Source of the DNA: Timema cristinae
Lineage: Eukaryota > Arthropoda > Insecta > Phasmatodea > Timematidae
Length of the DNA stretch: 64,000 nt
Direction: 5' to 3'
Assembly: GCA_039000515.1 (NCBI GenBank)
Contig: JBCFYV010000100.1
Coordinates: 55,923,433-55,987,432 of the forward strand
Part shown: positions 52,475 to 62,110 of the stretch, in pieces
Layout of the letters: each line of letters opens with the position of its first letter
How positions within the stretch are numbered: the first letter of the stretch is position 1
Position numbers and translations under genes: made by a program
The notes under the pieces: model-generated
Databases searched by the model: none
Told to the model about the DNA's origin: nothing
The model's input: the letters and a program-made list of their open reading frames with translations, nothing else

Positions 52475-53527
52475 TTTCCTGACGGTTTGTGCTTGTTGTA
52501 ACTTGATATTTCTTAACGGCATGTGCTTGTTGTAACTTGATATTTCCTGACGGCTTGTGCTTGTTGTAACTAGATATTTCCTGGCGGCGTGTGCTTGTTG
52601 TAACTTGATATTTCCTGATGGTGTGTTCTTGTTGTAACTTGATATTTCCTGATGGTGTGTGCTTGTTACTTGATATTTCCTGGCGGTGTGTGCTTGTTGT
52701 AACTTGATATTTCCTTTTGGTGTGTGCTTGGTGTAACTTGATATTTCCTTATGGTGTGTGCTTGTTGTAACTTGATATTTCCTTATGGTGTGTGCTTGTT
52801 GTAACTTGATATTTCCTTATGGTGTGTTCTTGTTGTAACTTGATATTTCCTGACGGTGTGTGCTTGTTACTTGATATTTCCTGGCGGTGTGTGCTTGTTG
52901 TAACTTGATATTTCTTGACGGCGTGTGCTTGTTGTAATTTGATATTTCCTTATGGTGTGTGCTTGTTGTAACTTGATATTTCCTGACGGTGTGTGCTTGG
53001 TGTAACTTGATATTTCCTTTTGGTGTGTGCTTGGTGTAACTTGATATTTCCTTATGGTGTGTGCTTGTTGTAACTTGATATTTCCTTATGGTGTGTGCTT
53101 GTTGTAACTTGATATTTCCTTATGGTGTGTGCTTGTTGTAACTTGATATTTCCTGATGGTGTGTGCTTGTTGTAACTTGATATTTCCTGACAGTGTTTGC
53201 TTGTTGTAACTTGATATTTCTTGACGGCGTGTGCTTGTTGTAATTTGATATTTCCTTATGGTGTGTGCTTGTTGTAACTTGATATTTCCTGACGGTGTGT
53301 GCTTGTTGTAGCTTGATATTTCCTGATTGTGTGTGCTTGTTGTAACTTGATATTTCCTGATGGTGTGTGCTTGTTGTAACTTGATATTTCCTGATGGTGT
53401 GTGCTTGTTGTAACTTGATATTTCCTGACGGTGTGTGCTTGTTACTTGATATTTCCTGGCGGTGTGTGCTTGTTGTAACTTGATATTTCCTGACGGTGTG
53501 TGCTTGTTGTAACTTGATATTTCCTGC
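52475..53527. repeat. 34-bp tandem array (about 31 copies) inside the insertion
   Basis: The unit TTGTTGTAACTTGATATTTC followed by CTGATGGTGTGTGC repeats with deletions of TGTAAC in several copies and changes in the CTGACGG/CTTATGG part. A 155-codon minus ORF across it (53120-53587) is a period artefact. Confidence 0.96.
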
Positions 53528-54281
53528 TTGAAGTTGGAAACATTCCGCTGTTTTTGAATGAGTCAGTGACGCAACACTGCCATCCAAGGCTGTAACCAGT
53601 CAATAACTTCAGGGGGTTTGTTGGACACATCCCCCTATTGCCGGAGGCTAGAAAAAATTCAAAATATTTAAACACCTCTAGAAGTTATCTGAAGAATTTT
53701 TTTTATGCTAACACAGCCCCCTAATTTGTACTTGTACCTTAATTTTGATATGGTTTGAACCATAAATAAAGCCATACATATTTGGTTCATAAAAATTTTC
53801 GGGGGGGGGGGGTGGAACCCCCAAACTTACCCCCCCCCCCTCCCAGACTACGGCCTTGCTACCATCCCATACTTTACTCGACTCTTTTTTTCAAACACTT
53901 CGTTTTATCTCTGTCTTCAAACCAAAGGACTGTCAAATTTTGCACTAAATTGTCTTAAATTTTCAACTTGAACAGTTTTCAACATTTTCGCCCGAGGCAG
54001 TTGTAACTTGTCAACGTGTACTGTACCGTACATGTTTTGAATAAACCTGTTCAAACAGTTTGTGTCGTTTTAAATGTTCTATTGAACAACCTAATTTCTC
54101 ACTCTTCACACATTGTGGCGAATTTAACTCCTCATTCGCCACACACCTGTGGCTACATTTAAAAATAAGTTATCCACCTCTGGTATAAAATATGTAAAAC
54201 TCACATTATGCAGACACAACTTTGGGGGTACAAGGTTGAAAATAAATTGTATCTGGGGGGTACGAGTACAAAAAAACGTTG
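53528..54281. other. Rest of the hAT-like insertion
   Basis: G and C runs at 53800-53845 and an AACAGTTT-rich stretch near 53970-54065. No gene is seen. Confidence 0.45.
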
Positions 54282-54289
54282 CCTTAGAC

Positions 54290-54313
54290 TATGCGGCCAC
54301 CGAAGAGGGTTTT
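54290..54313 (-). mobile_element. SINE family A, copy 23, 5' head remainder
   Basis: TATGCGGCCACCGAAGAGGG completes the head broken at 52241. Confidence 0.88.
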
Positions 54314-54535
54314 ATAAATATATTAAATACAAAATTAATTATCAAACTTGAAATATTTGTCAAAAATTTAAGTTTGATTAACTAGATAATAATATAGTAC
54401 TATAAACTTATAAATAATTTGAATGTTAAATTTTAAAAAATAAACTCGTACTATAAAGATCTCTTGAAAAGAGAAAAATTACAAATTAAAACATGAGAGT
54501 GTATTAGGACGCTTTTCTTCATAATTAATATTTAT

Positions 54536-54838
54536 TTATTTTAGGTATTTAACGTGCAATTTCTAAACCGATTGATTATATCAACAGACGAAAATGTCTA
54601 TGAGCGAGAGCGAAAGAGCTTACCAATTTTGTAGGGAAAGGTATTTTGACATTCCTTCCAGAGTTATTTTACACGCCACAAACGTCATGGGACCGGCAGC
54701 TTTACTTCTCCTCCGAAGGAAGTTGTGCTACCGTTGATTTTTATCGCTCAAGATAAGCCCGTCAACCTCGGCTAGGTTTGAACCCACGAGCATCGGGTCC
54801 CGAGGCCAGCACTTTACCCCAAGACCACCAAGGTCAAC
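54536..54838 (-). mobile_element. SINE family C, copy 3
   Basis: Reverse tail TTTATTTTAGGTATTTAACG and ACCGATTGATTATATCAACA, body GAGCGAGAGCGAAAGAGC and CTCCGAAGGAAGTTGTGC, box-B complement GGTTTGAACCCACGAGC and head CCCAAGACCACCAAGGTC. Confidence 0.88.
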
Positions 54839-54839
54839 T

Positions 54840-55068
54840 TCATTATATTAAATTCTAACAGATTTCAAGAATGTTATTTCCAAGAGTGTTAAAAAACTTC
54901 CTGCTTTCGAAAGTTTCCCAATGTTGGTTTCAGAGAATTTTAAAACTTTGAGGTTTCCAAAAGTTTCAGGGACGGTAGCGGAGCACGGTGGGCGCCTGGC
55001 TGGAACCAGTCTGATGGGAAATAAGAACCAGGAAGGTCACCAACTCGTTCTGGGAACCCGTTCCTACG
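54840..55068. other. Unassigned spacer
   Basis: Nothing recognised. Confidence 0.3.
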
Positions 55069-56232
55069 ATCAAGGACCGTGGTCAGAGGTCTAGCGTGTC
55101 ACAGTGACAAATATCAAGGACAGTGGTCAGAGGTCTAGCGTGTCACAGTGACAAATATCAAGGACAGTGGTCAGAGGTCTAGCGTGTCACAGTGACAATA
55201 ATCAAGGACAGTGGTCAGAGGTCTAGCATGTCACAGTGACAATAATCAAGGACAGTGGTCAGAGGTCTAGCGTGTCACAGTGACAAATATCAAGGACAGT
55301 GGTCAGAGGTCTAGCGTGTCACAGTGACAACTATCAAGGACAGTGGTCAGAGGTCTAGCATGTCACAGTGACAACTATAAGGAACAATGGTCAGAGGTCT
55401 AGCGTGTCACAGTGACAACTATCAAGGACAGTGGTCAGAGGTCTAGCGTGTCACAGTGACAACAATCAAGGACAGGTGGAGTTAGAAGTCTAGCGTGTCA
55501 CAGTGACAACTATCAAGGACAGTGGTCAGAGGTCTAGCGTGTCACAGTTACAACTATAAGGAACAATGGTCAGAGGTCTAGCATGTCACAGTGACAATAA
55601 TCAAGGACAGTGGTCAGAGGTCTAGTGTGTCACAGTGACAATAATCAAGGACAGTGGTCAGAGGTCTAGCATGTCACAGTGACAATAATCAAGGACAGTG
55701 GTCAGAGGTCTAGCGTGTCACAGTGACAACTATCAAGAACAGTGGTCAGAGGTCTAGCGTGTCACAGTGACAATAATCAAGGACAGTGGTCAGAGGTCTA
55801 GCATGTCACAGTGACAATAATCAAGGACAGTGGTCAGAGGTCTAGTGTGTCACAGTGACAATAATCAAGGACAGTGGTCAGAGGTCTAGCATGTCACAGT
55901 GACAATAATCAAGGACAGTGGTCAGAGGTCTAGCATGTCACAGTGACAATAATCAAGGACAGTGGTCAGAGGTCTAGTGTGTCACAGTGACAATAATCAA
56001 GGACAGTGGTCAGAGGTCTAGTGTGTCACAGTGACAATAATCAAGGACAGTGGTCAGAGGTCTAGCATGTCACAGTGACAATAATCAAGGACAGTGGTCA
56101 GAGGTCTAGTGTGTCACAGTGACAATAATCAAGGACACGTGGAGTTAGAGGTCTAGCGTGTCACAGTGACAACTATCAAGGACAGTGGTCAGAGGTCTAG
56201 CGTGTCACAGTGACAACTATAAAGAACAGACG
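55069..56232. repeat. 44-bp tandem array (about 26 copies)
   Basis: The unit ATCAAGGACAGTGGTCAGAG followed by GTCTAGCGTGTCACAGTGACAATA repeats. GCGTG, GCATG and GTGTG variants are distributed in runs. TGTCACAGTGACA is a near-perfect palindrome in every unit. Confidence 0.97.
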
Positions 56233-56685
56233 GTCACGACTCATTCTTATATATTTTTAATGCACGAGTCAATGGGGTCATATGGGAGAATGGGCTAGAC
56301 CCACACAGCCCCCCTGAGCTATAGGCAACCACACAACCCGTAACTTGTTATTTTCGCTTCATGCCGCCAATTCGTGGGTTGTAAGAGTTTCCAAAGTCGG
56401 ATCTTTTCCCTTATTTTGTAACCGAAACATTCTTCTTGCGCTTTCCGTTGTGGTACGTGAAACTCATTTGTAGCCACGGTTTCAGAGTTGGTCAACATCG
56501 ACAATGAATCACCGCATCGTTAACTTTCCCATTAGCTCAAACCACAGAGCGAAGTGTTTAGTATTTTGGTTGAGGATACTCATCTCTTTGTTTGATCTTG
56601 CCGGTCACATGACACCCACGACCAAGGGGAAGAAAGGTAAACTTGTGCGTATCTAAGATGTTTTAAAATACAAATAAAATTTTTA
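56233..56685. other. Unassigned sequence
   Basis: A 61-codon minus ORF at 56319-56504 has no known domain. Confidence 0.35.
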
Positions 56686-56689
56686 CAAC

Positions 56690-57165
56690 GAAAATGAAAC
56701 ATGATTAAGAATAGAATATTTTGTAATGAAAATGATTCATCTTGATTACAAATCGAGTATTTTGTCATTAAAATTAATAAAACTTGATTATTTTGTAATT
56801 AAAATGATTCAATTTGATAACACATTGAGTATTTTGTAATTGAAATGATTCAACTTGATTACACATTGAGTATTTTGTAATTAAAATGATTCGACTTGAT
56901 CACAAATTGAGTATTTTGTAACTAAAATGATTCGACTTGATCACAAATTGAGTATTTTGTAATTAAAATGATTCAACTTGATTACGCATTGAGTATTTTG
57001 TAATTAAAATGATTCAACTTGATTACACATTGAGCATTTGTAATTCAAACGATTCGTCTTGATCACAAATTGAGTATTTTGTAATTAAAATTATTCGACT
57101 TGATCACAAATTAAGTATTTTGTAATTAAAATTATTCAACTTGATTTCGAATAAAATATTTTATG
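56690..57165. repeat. 41-bp tandem array (about 11-12 copies)
   Basis: The unit TTGATTACAAATTGAGTATT followed by TTGTAATTAAAATGATTCAAC repeats, most diverged at its edges. TACAAATT and AATTGTA-like pieces make it partly self-complementary. Confidence 0.93.
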
Positions 57166-57189
57166 ATGAAACTGTCTACTATATTTTAA

Positions 57190-57365
57190 TTACAAATTAA
57201 TATAGTGTTTTATGTAAAAATAACTTTATTATTGTGTTATTTTATATGCATTGATAGTATTTATTTAAAGTGAGAGCTGTAGATCATATGACTTGACGTA
57301 TGAATATATGTAGATATAACTAGTAACTTTTCTAAGTGTCAAATAAGGAAGACTCTTCTATTAGA
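57190..57365 (-). repeat. Interspersed repeat family F, copy 6
   Basis: TATTATTGTGTTATTTTATA, GAGAGCTGTAGATCATATGA, CTTGACGTATGAATATATG and TAACTTTTCTAAGTGTCAAA match the family in reverse. Confidence 0.8.
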
Positions 57366-57836
57366 ATTGAGCGAGTAAAATGTTTCTCTGGTTATTTCGT
57401 GAAGTTGTCCTCAATATTTCAGTATCTACCGAAATAGTTACGGAAACATATCCCGTGTGTATAACATAGTGTACAGCTGGTATCTCTCCACGGACCAGCC
57501 TCCATGACTGTATGTGTGTTACTTTGTCTGCACCTGTCTCTCCGACATAAAGGGGGGCCCGCACCTCGCAGATCCGGTACATCGAGGTCACGTGACCTCG
57601 TTTAGACCACGGGTAGCGTCGCCGACCTCTGAAGGTTGCCATGGTAACCTTTCTTATCGAGGTCGCCCCCTTTGTCAGTATAACCCCTCACCTACTGACC
57701 ATTCATACGTATAGATGGCAGTTTTAATTTGATATATAGCGTGGTATGTTGGATGTATCAATCAAATTAAATCGATATATCGGTTGTATCTGATATATTT
57801 AATTGCATTTGTCTGGGAGATCTATATTTATATTAT
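57366..57836. other. Unassigned sequence
   Basis: Opposite-strand ORFs (57361-57642, 57514-57714) without known domains. No gene is called. Confidence 0.35.
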
Positions 57837-57837
57837 C

Positions 57838-58055
57838 ATCACCGCGTCTTACTACCTATTCAGATTATACGTATATATGATCATTACTCTAATGGGGTAG
57901 GAAGTGTTTTAGAGGTAATATACCTGCATTTGCATTGAAGGAGAGTGAGAAAATATTTAGGAAAAACCACCCTTATTACACCTGACCGGGTATTCAAACC
58001 CTGATATCTTAGCAATCGGCAGTCCAGTATATTGAGAGAGTTAAGACTAAGCCCA
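57838..58055 (-). mobile_element. SINE family A, copy 24 (old)
   Basis: Reverse tail CACCGCGTCTTACTACCTAT, body TTTAGAGGTAATATACCTGC and box-B region CGGGTATTCAAACCCTGATA. The head fades after TCGGCAGTCCAGT. Confidence 0.78.
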
Positions 58056-58234
58056 GCCCTGGGCAAATAACGGTCCGCGAGCCGCAAGCGTACCATCACG
58101 TATTTTTATGCATTCCGAAGACTATAACTACGGTGTACATATCTACGGAAAAAAAATAGTAATTTTGAACTAATAATTTTTTTTTAATGAGACAGGCTCA
58201 CGAGAAAAGAGTCCGGAATCATTTAGTAACACAT

Positions 58235-58475
58235 TGTAACGCTAAGACAAAGGCCCCATTGTATGATTCCCGAGTCTACGTGTCCTTTTTTGTTTCAACC
58301 AAATTATATTTAAGAGATTAAAAAAAAAGTTGTTTTTGTTTGGTAAAACATTTTAACTTGGAGACTTTAACGGTCGATTAAGAAGACCTGACATTTTCTT
58401 GGATTAATTTTTAAGTCGTGTGATGAAATAATTAGTTGGTTTAGTAAACGGTGCGTTAGATAACTCCAATAAAAA
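58235..58475 (+). mobile_element. SINE family C-like, diverged head
   Basis: TAACGCTAAGACAAAGGCCC and ATGATTCCCGAGTC resemble a decayed T arm. The end AGTCGTGTGATGAAATAATT, AGTTGGTTTAGTAAAC and AGATAACTCCAATAAA is a diverged family C tail. Confidence 0.55.
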
Positions 58476-58537
58476 TATATATATTAAACTAAGATACATT
58501 ATTTTTAGCCATTTAGTATTTGATTGACAATGTTCAT

Positions 58538-58660
58538 GTTCAATATTCATAAATGTGCATACGTCAAGTCATTAAATCTGAAGCTGTCACCTTTGATAGA
58601 TATGATTACCTATAAAATAACAATATTAATATCAATTATAATCAATTTTAGTCGCAAAAA
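58538..58660 (+). repeat. Interspersed repeat family F, copy 7
   Basis: GCATACGTCAAGTCATTAAA, GAAGCTGTCACCTTTGATAG and CTATAAAATAACAATATTAA match the core of the family. Confidence 0.7.
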
Positions 58661-58793
58661 ATAAAGACGCTTTCTTTTAAAATTGGAATTCAACAAACAT
58701 TCTTCCGCTATCAGTCAATTATCATATTGGATTAAAAATATTACGTTCTCAATCAAATAGTCCGCTAAGCATAAAAACAGTGTAGTTTCAAGT

Positions 58794-59140
58794 AGTGTTG
58801 CCAGGATAAGCAAAGCTTGTTGAAACTGTACCTGTGATATGTTCTCCCCCACTCTGTCCCCATTTGACCAATCATACATAGACTCTGTTTTACACAACTC
58901 ACATGGGAATATATCAGTGTAGTGTAGTGGATTATCACCAGGGTAAGCAGAGCTTGTTGAAACTGTAACTAGTAAATTTGTATCGTCACTCAGTAGTCAG
59001 ATGTCAACAAACATACATTAACATGTGAGATATGTAGAGCACAGTATATGTATGATTGGTCAAATGGGGACAGAGTGGGGGAGAACATATCACAGGTACA
59101 GTTTTGACAAGCTCTGCTTACTCTGGCAGCACTCCACGAC
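58794..59140. mobile_element. Fold-back element, repeat family H
   Basis: The left arm (GTTGCCAGGATAAGCAAAGC, CTGTACCTGTGATATGTTCT, CCCCACTCTGTCCCCATTTG, ACCAATCATACATA) reappears as an inverted arm at 59035-59140. The arms are about 95-100 bp and highly similar. A third partial copy (GGGTAAGCAGAGCTTGTTGA) sits in the loop near 58940. The arm is also found once at 5085-5160. Confidence 0.85.
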
Positions 59141-59500
59141 ACTCCAATACATCAAAACGATCCCATCACACCTCCCATATGTCAAGAAACATTTCTCCTG
59201 TATTTAGATATTAAGACGGTCATATTTTGTTTACGGGCACAAGCGCTAGTAACACGGTTTACATATTCCCGGTAGGAGAGCGAGAGAAAGGAATTTCTCC
59301 ACTGGTAATTTTTCTGTGACTCCTCGCCGTCAGATGACTACTGGTCCGTTGTTGAACGAGGAGAAAACCTGCGTATCGAGCCAGGACAGGTTCCTATAAA
59401 CTGCACCATCAGTGTCGACAAGATGTCGTTGTCAATACCTCGGGGATATTTACTACCTCTCTGAATATCTATACTATGATTTTGGTTGGAAGAACGGTAA
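59141..59500. other. Unassigned sequence
   Basis: Nothing recognised. Confidence 0.35.
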
Positions 59501-59502
59501 AG

Positions 59503-59758
59503 AAACCCGCCTCGGTGGCGTGGTTAGTTAACGCGCTGGTTTTGTCTTTAACTCGACTGCCGAGGACGGGGAGAACGAGGTTCGAATCTTGATCGGGTGT
59601 ATTGTGGGTGGTTTTTTCAAAAATGGTTTTATACTCTTCCACCATGAAAATGAGAGCATATTTCTCTACAATTCAACTTTCATCATCGTTAGTCCATTAG
59701 CGTAATTAGTAAGTGTGTTTATAACCTGAACAGGTATTAAGAAGCGTTGCTAAAAAAA
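59503..59758 (+). mobile_element. SINE family A, copy 25
   Basis: Head CCCGCCTCGGTGGCGTGGTT with box B GGTTCGAATCTTG, body GGTGGTTTTTTCAAAAATGG, and tail TAACCTGAACAGGTATTAAG followed by an A-rich end. The head is nearly identical to copy 8. Confidence 0.9.
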
Positions 59759-59937
59759 ATAAAAAAGAACGAGTTAGAAATCAGATTATTGCATTCATAG
59801 AAAAAGCACCTGGATTCGAAGTGAGGCCATCTAGGTCTTCAACCACAAGGAGGAACAGAAATGGATTTAAGTTAGGCATTTTTAAGCCTAGTAAAGTGCC
59901 AAAAGCCGCGTGTTTAAGGGAGTATAAGAAACTTTAG

Positions 59938-60297
59938 TTAAGTCCAGTGGTTTTGCAGTTTTTATGGTAAATATTTTTTTGGCCAAATAAATAAAATATT
60001 TCTCCAGTAGAAACATATAACTGTTTAATTTTCCTCACATGGTGATATCAACAATTGTTGAATATCTGTCTGTGAAGGGTGTCCTGGAATTTAATGACAA
60101 CCTTTCCTCTTCATTTAAAAAGTTTGACATCTAATGCCGCTATGCTCATGACAAATATTCAACAACTGTTGATATCAACGTGTGAAGAACATTAAACTCT
60201 TTGTTTGTACTGGAGTAAAATTTGATTTATTTTGGCCAATAAATATTTTGCTATAATAACTACAAAATCACTTCTCTTACACTCCCACCTAAGTATA
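59938..60297. mobile_element. MITE family E, copy 8
   Basis: TTAA at 59938, GGTTTTGCAGTTTTTATGG, GGTGATATCAACAATTGTTG, GTGTCCTGGAATTTAATGAC, TCTTCATTTAAAAAGTTTG and the full inverted arm ending CACTCCCACCTAAG. Complete, with the right TTAA mutated to CTAA. Confidence 0.88.
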
Positions 60298-60880
60298 TAG
60301 TTGAATTATTATCAGTCGGTAAATTCAAACAATACGAGAAATCGACTAACGTTTTGTCTGACGTAATATTAGGAATGAATGGTGACTTGTGCAATTATTC
60401 CAATACCCGCTATTATATCTGTTCTAAGTACTGTATTTGCTATGACCTTGGAGGTCACATTAAAAACAAGTGTCTAGCCACCAATAAACTAGTCTGTCGA
60501 TATTATATGTTTGAAACCATTCAGTAAATTAATTACCTGTAGTCGTATCCACGTATGGAAAAAACTTACGTGATTCTTGAAAATGTTACTGTTACCATTT
60601 ATTTGTCCCCGATTTTTTTATAATCCCCGGAATGTATTTGTCCTCGATTTGTTGGATAGATTAATGATATTTAAAATGTAAATGGATTATGTAAAAGCGT
60701 TTTTAATCAAGTCAGTTTCTAAGAAGCTTAGATGTTAAATCTTTGGCAGAAATCCACATCATAGCCAGCGAGAAGTATTTCGAATTCATTCTGACTTTTT
60801 TACTTTCTCTCGACACCTCAGAGAGAAAGTACTGTGATCAACAATAAAATCTAACTAAATATTTTGATAAATGTCAACGT
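60298..60880. other. Unassigned AT-rich sequence
   Basis: CCCCGATTTTTTTATAATCC and CCCCGGAATGTATTTGTCC near 60606 are weakly like hAT subterminal motifs. Otherwise nothing is recognised. Confidence 0.35.
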
Positions 60881-60884
60881 TTCA

Positions 60885-61200
60885 TGACCCCCTGAAGCTA
60901 AAAAAAAAAATGGTTTTAGCATTGCCGTCCGTCTGTCTGTCTGACTGTACCTTGGGCTAGAACCGAAATTATTTTACTGATTTGGCTAAAACTAGGTATC
61001 TGGTATTTATTTTCATGAGGTCTTCCCGAGGGGTTTTTCGGAATTAAATATCTAACCCTAAAAGTTAAGGGTATTTTAATGAAGGGCAAAATGAGAAAAA
61101 AAAATCTTTTTTCTAAAAATCCGCTCGAACTATTTTGATTTAATTTTATATCTAAACACTGTTTATCATTAAAACAAGATGGAAATTCTCATTTTCTCAA
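60885..61200 (+). mobile_element. Interspersed repeat family G, copy 2
   Basis: TCATGACCCCCTGAAGCTAA, TCCGTCTGTCTGTCTGACTG, GCTAGAACCGAAATTATTTT, CTAACCCTAAAAGTTAAGGG and AGGGCAAAATGAG align with the reverse of 20015-20340. The class is unknown. Confidence 0.7.
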
Positions 61201-61960
61201 TAAATTGACTTTAAGGGTACTTTATATGAGGGAAATTTTCCAATTTTCATAATTTTTTCGTAACTATTTAAGATACGAAATAACTTAGGATAAAAATATA
61301 TTATTATAAAACCAATAAATTCTGAGCTATAAACAAATATATACATATATAATTTTTAATTCGTGTCTTTGAAAATGAATTTGATTCTTATGTTCTTTGG
61401 TGAACAAAGATCGTTTCTCAATTGTTATGTAACAATGTTCTTAGTTCCTAATGCCATAGAGTAAGTAACAGTGTATATTTTTTATGATCTTTGGAGTAAT
61501 GTTTCTACAACACTGTATATACCTATTATTTCGTTTCACAAATCTTACGGGTTTTTAGTAAATGTATATTTTAAGATAAAAGCGAGAGAAAGTCTATACG
61601 GTGCGCCGTACCATTTATTTTTCAGTAACTTTTTGTTTATAATTGTGTTTGAGCTTATTCATTACTTTCATCATGATGGTCACAAAACCTTTTATTACAA
61701 AATTCCCTGATTTTTTACAGGTTTTCCAGAAAAACTCTTTTTTATCACGGCTTAAACTTTTTACAATTTCTCTTGTTGAATGGCAATTTTTTTCCGTTCA
61801 ATACATTTATTAAATATTCAAGCAAACCATCCTAAAGATTAAACTAAAATAATCATTACTATAAGTTATATTTCCATTATTGTTTTCGGTATTATTTGTG
61901 TGCCTGTATAAATAAATGTGTTTAAAAAACAAACACTGTACAACCATCTCATGTTAATTC
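61201..61960. other. Unassigned AT-rich sequence
   Basis: AAATTCCCTGATTTTTTACA and GGTTTTCCAGAAAAACTC at 61700-61740 resemble the hAT subterminal motifs. No gene is seen. Confidence 0.4.
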
Positions 61961-61964
61961 TACC

Positions 61965-62110
61965 ATATCTAGACGACGTCTGTTAACATCTAGAAAGAGG
62001 AGAGATAGGATTAGGAATGAAGACGAGATAGTCAAGAGTTGGGTAAAGGGTGAACGAGATTGGGAAGTTGGATGTAATGAGGATAGTTGAGGATATGATA
62101 ATGAGGAAGA
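61965..62110 (+). pseudogene. LINE reverse-transcriptase relic (5), left flank of the satellite
   Basis: In the plus strand RRRLLTSRKRRDRIRNEDEI followed by VKSWVKGERDWEV is typical of sequence just before the RLRWYGHVMRM motif of non-LTR reverse transcriptases. The frame then runs into the 62-bp array, whose units encode that motif. Confidence 0.75.

Larger units (their letters stand above)
52242..54281. mobile_element. hAT-like non-autonomous insertion, 2040 bp
   Basis: CCTTAGAC (52234-52241) is repeated exactly at 54282-54289, an 8-bp target duplication inside a SINE A head. The left end CAGTGGTATTCAACATGGGG has the CAGTGG start and layout common in hAT elements. The right end (GGGGGGTACGAGTAC...ACGTTG) seems to lack the matching last ten bases. 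The inside holds a CGCCACAAGTGGCG hairpin, the 34-bp array and TGTGGCGAATTTAACTCC-type inverted matches. No transposase is seen. Confidence 0.85.

Noticed and set aside
53120..53587. 155-codon minus ORF of YQVTTSTHxQEIS repeats
   Set aside because: It is the 34-bp minisatellite in translation. The neighbouring copies break frame through TGTAAC deletions.
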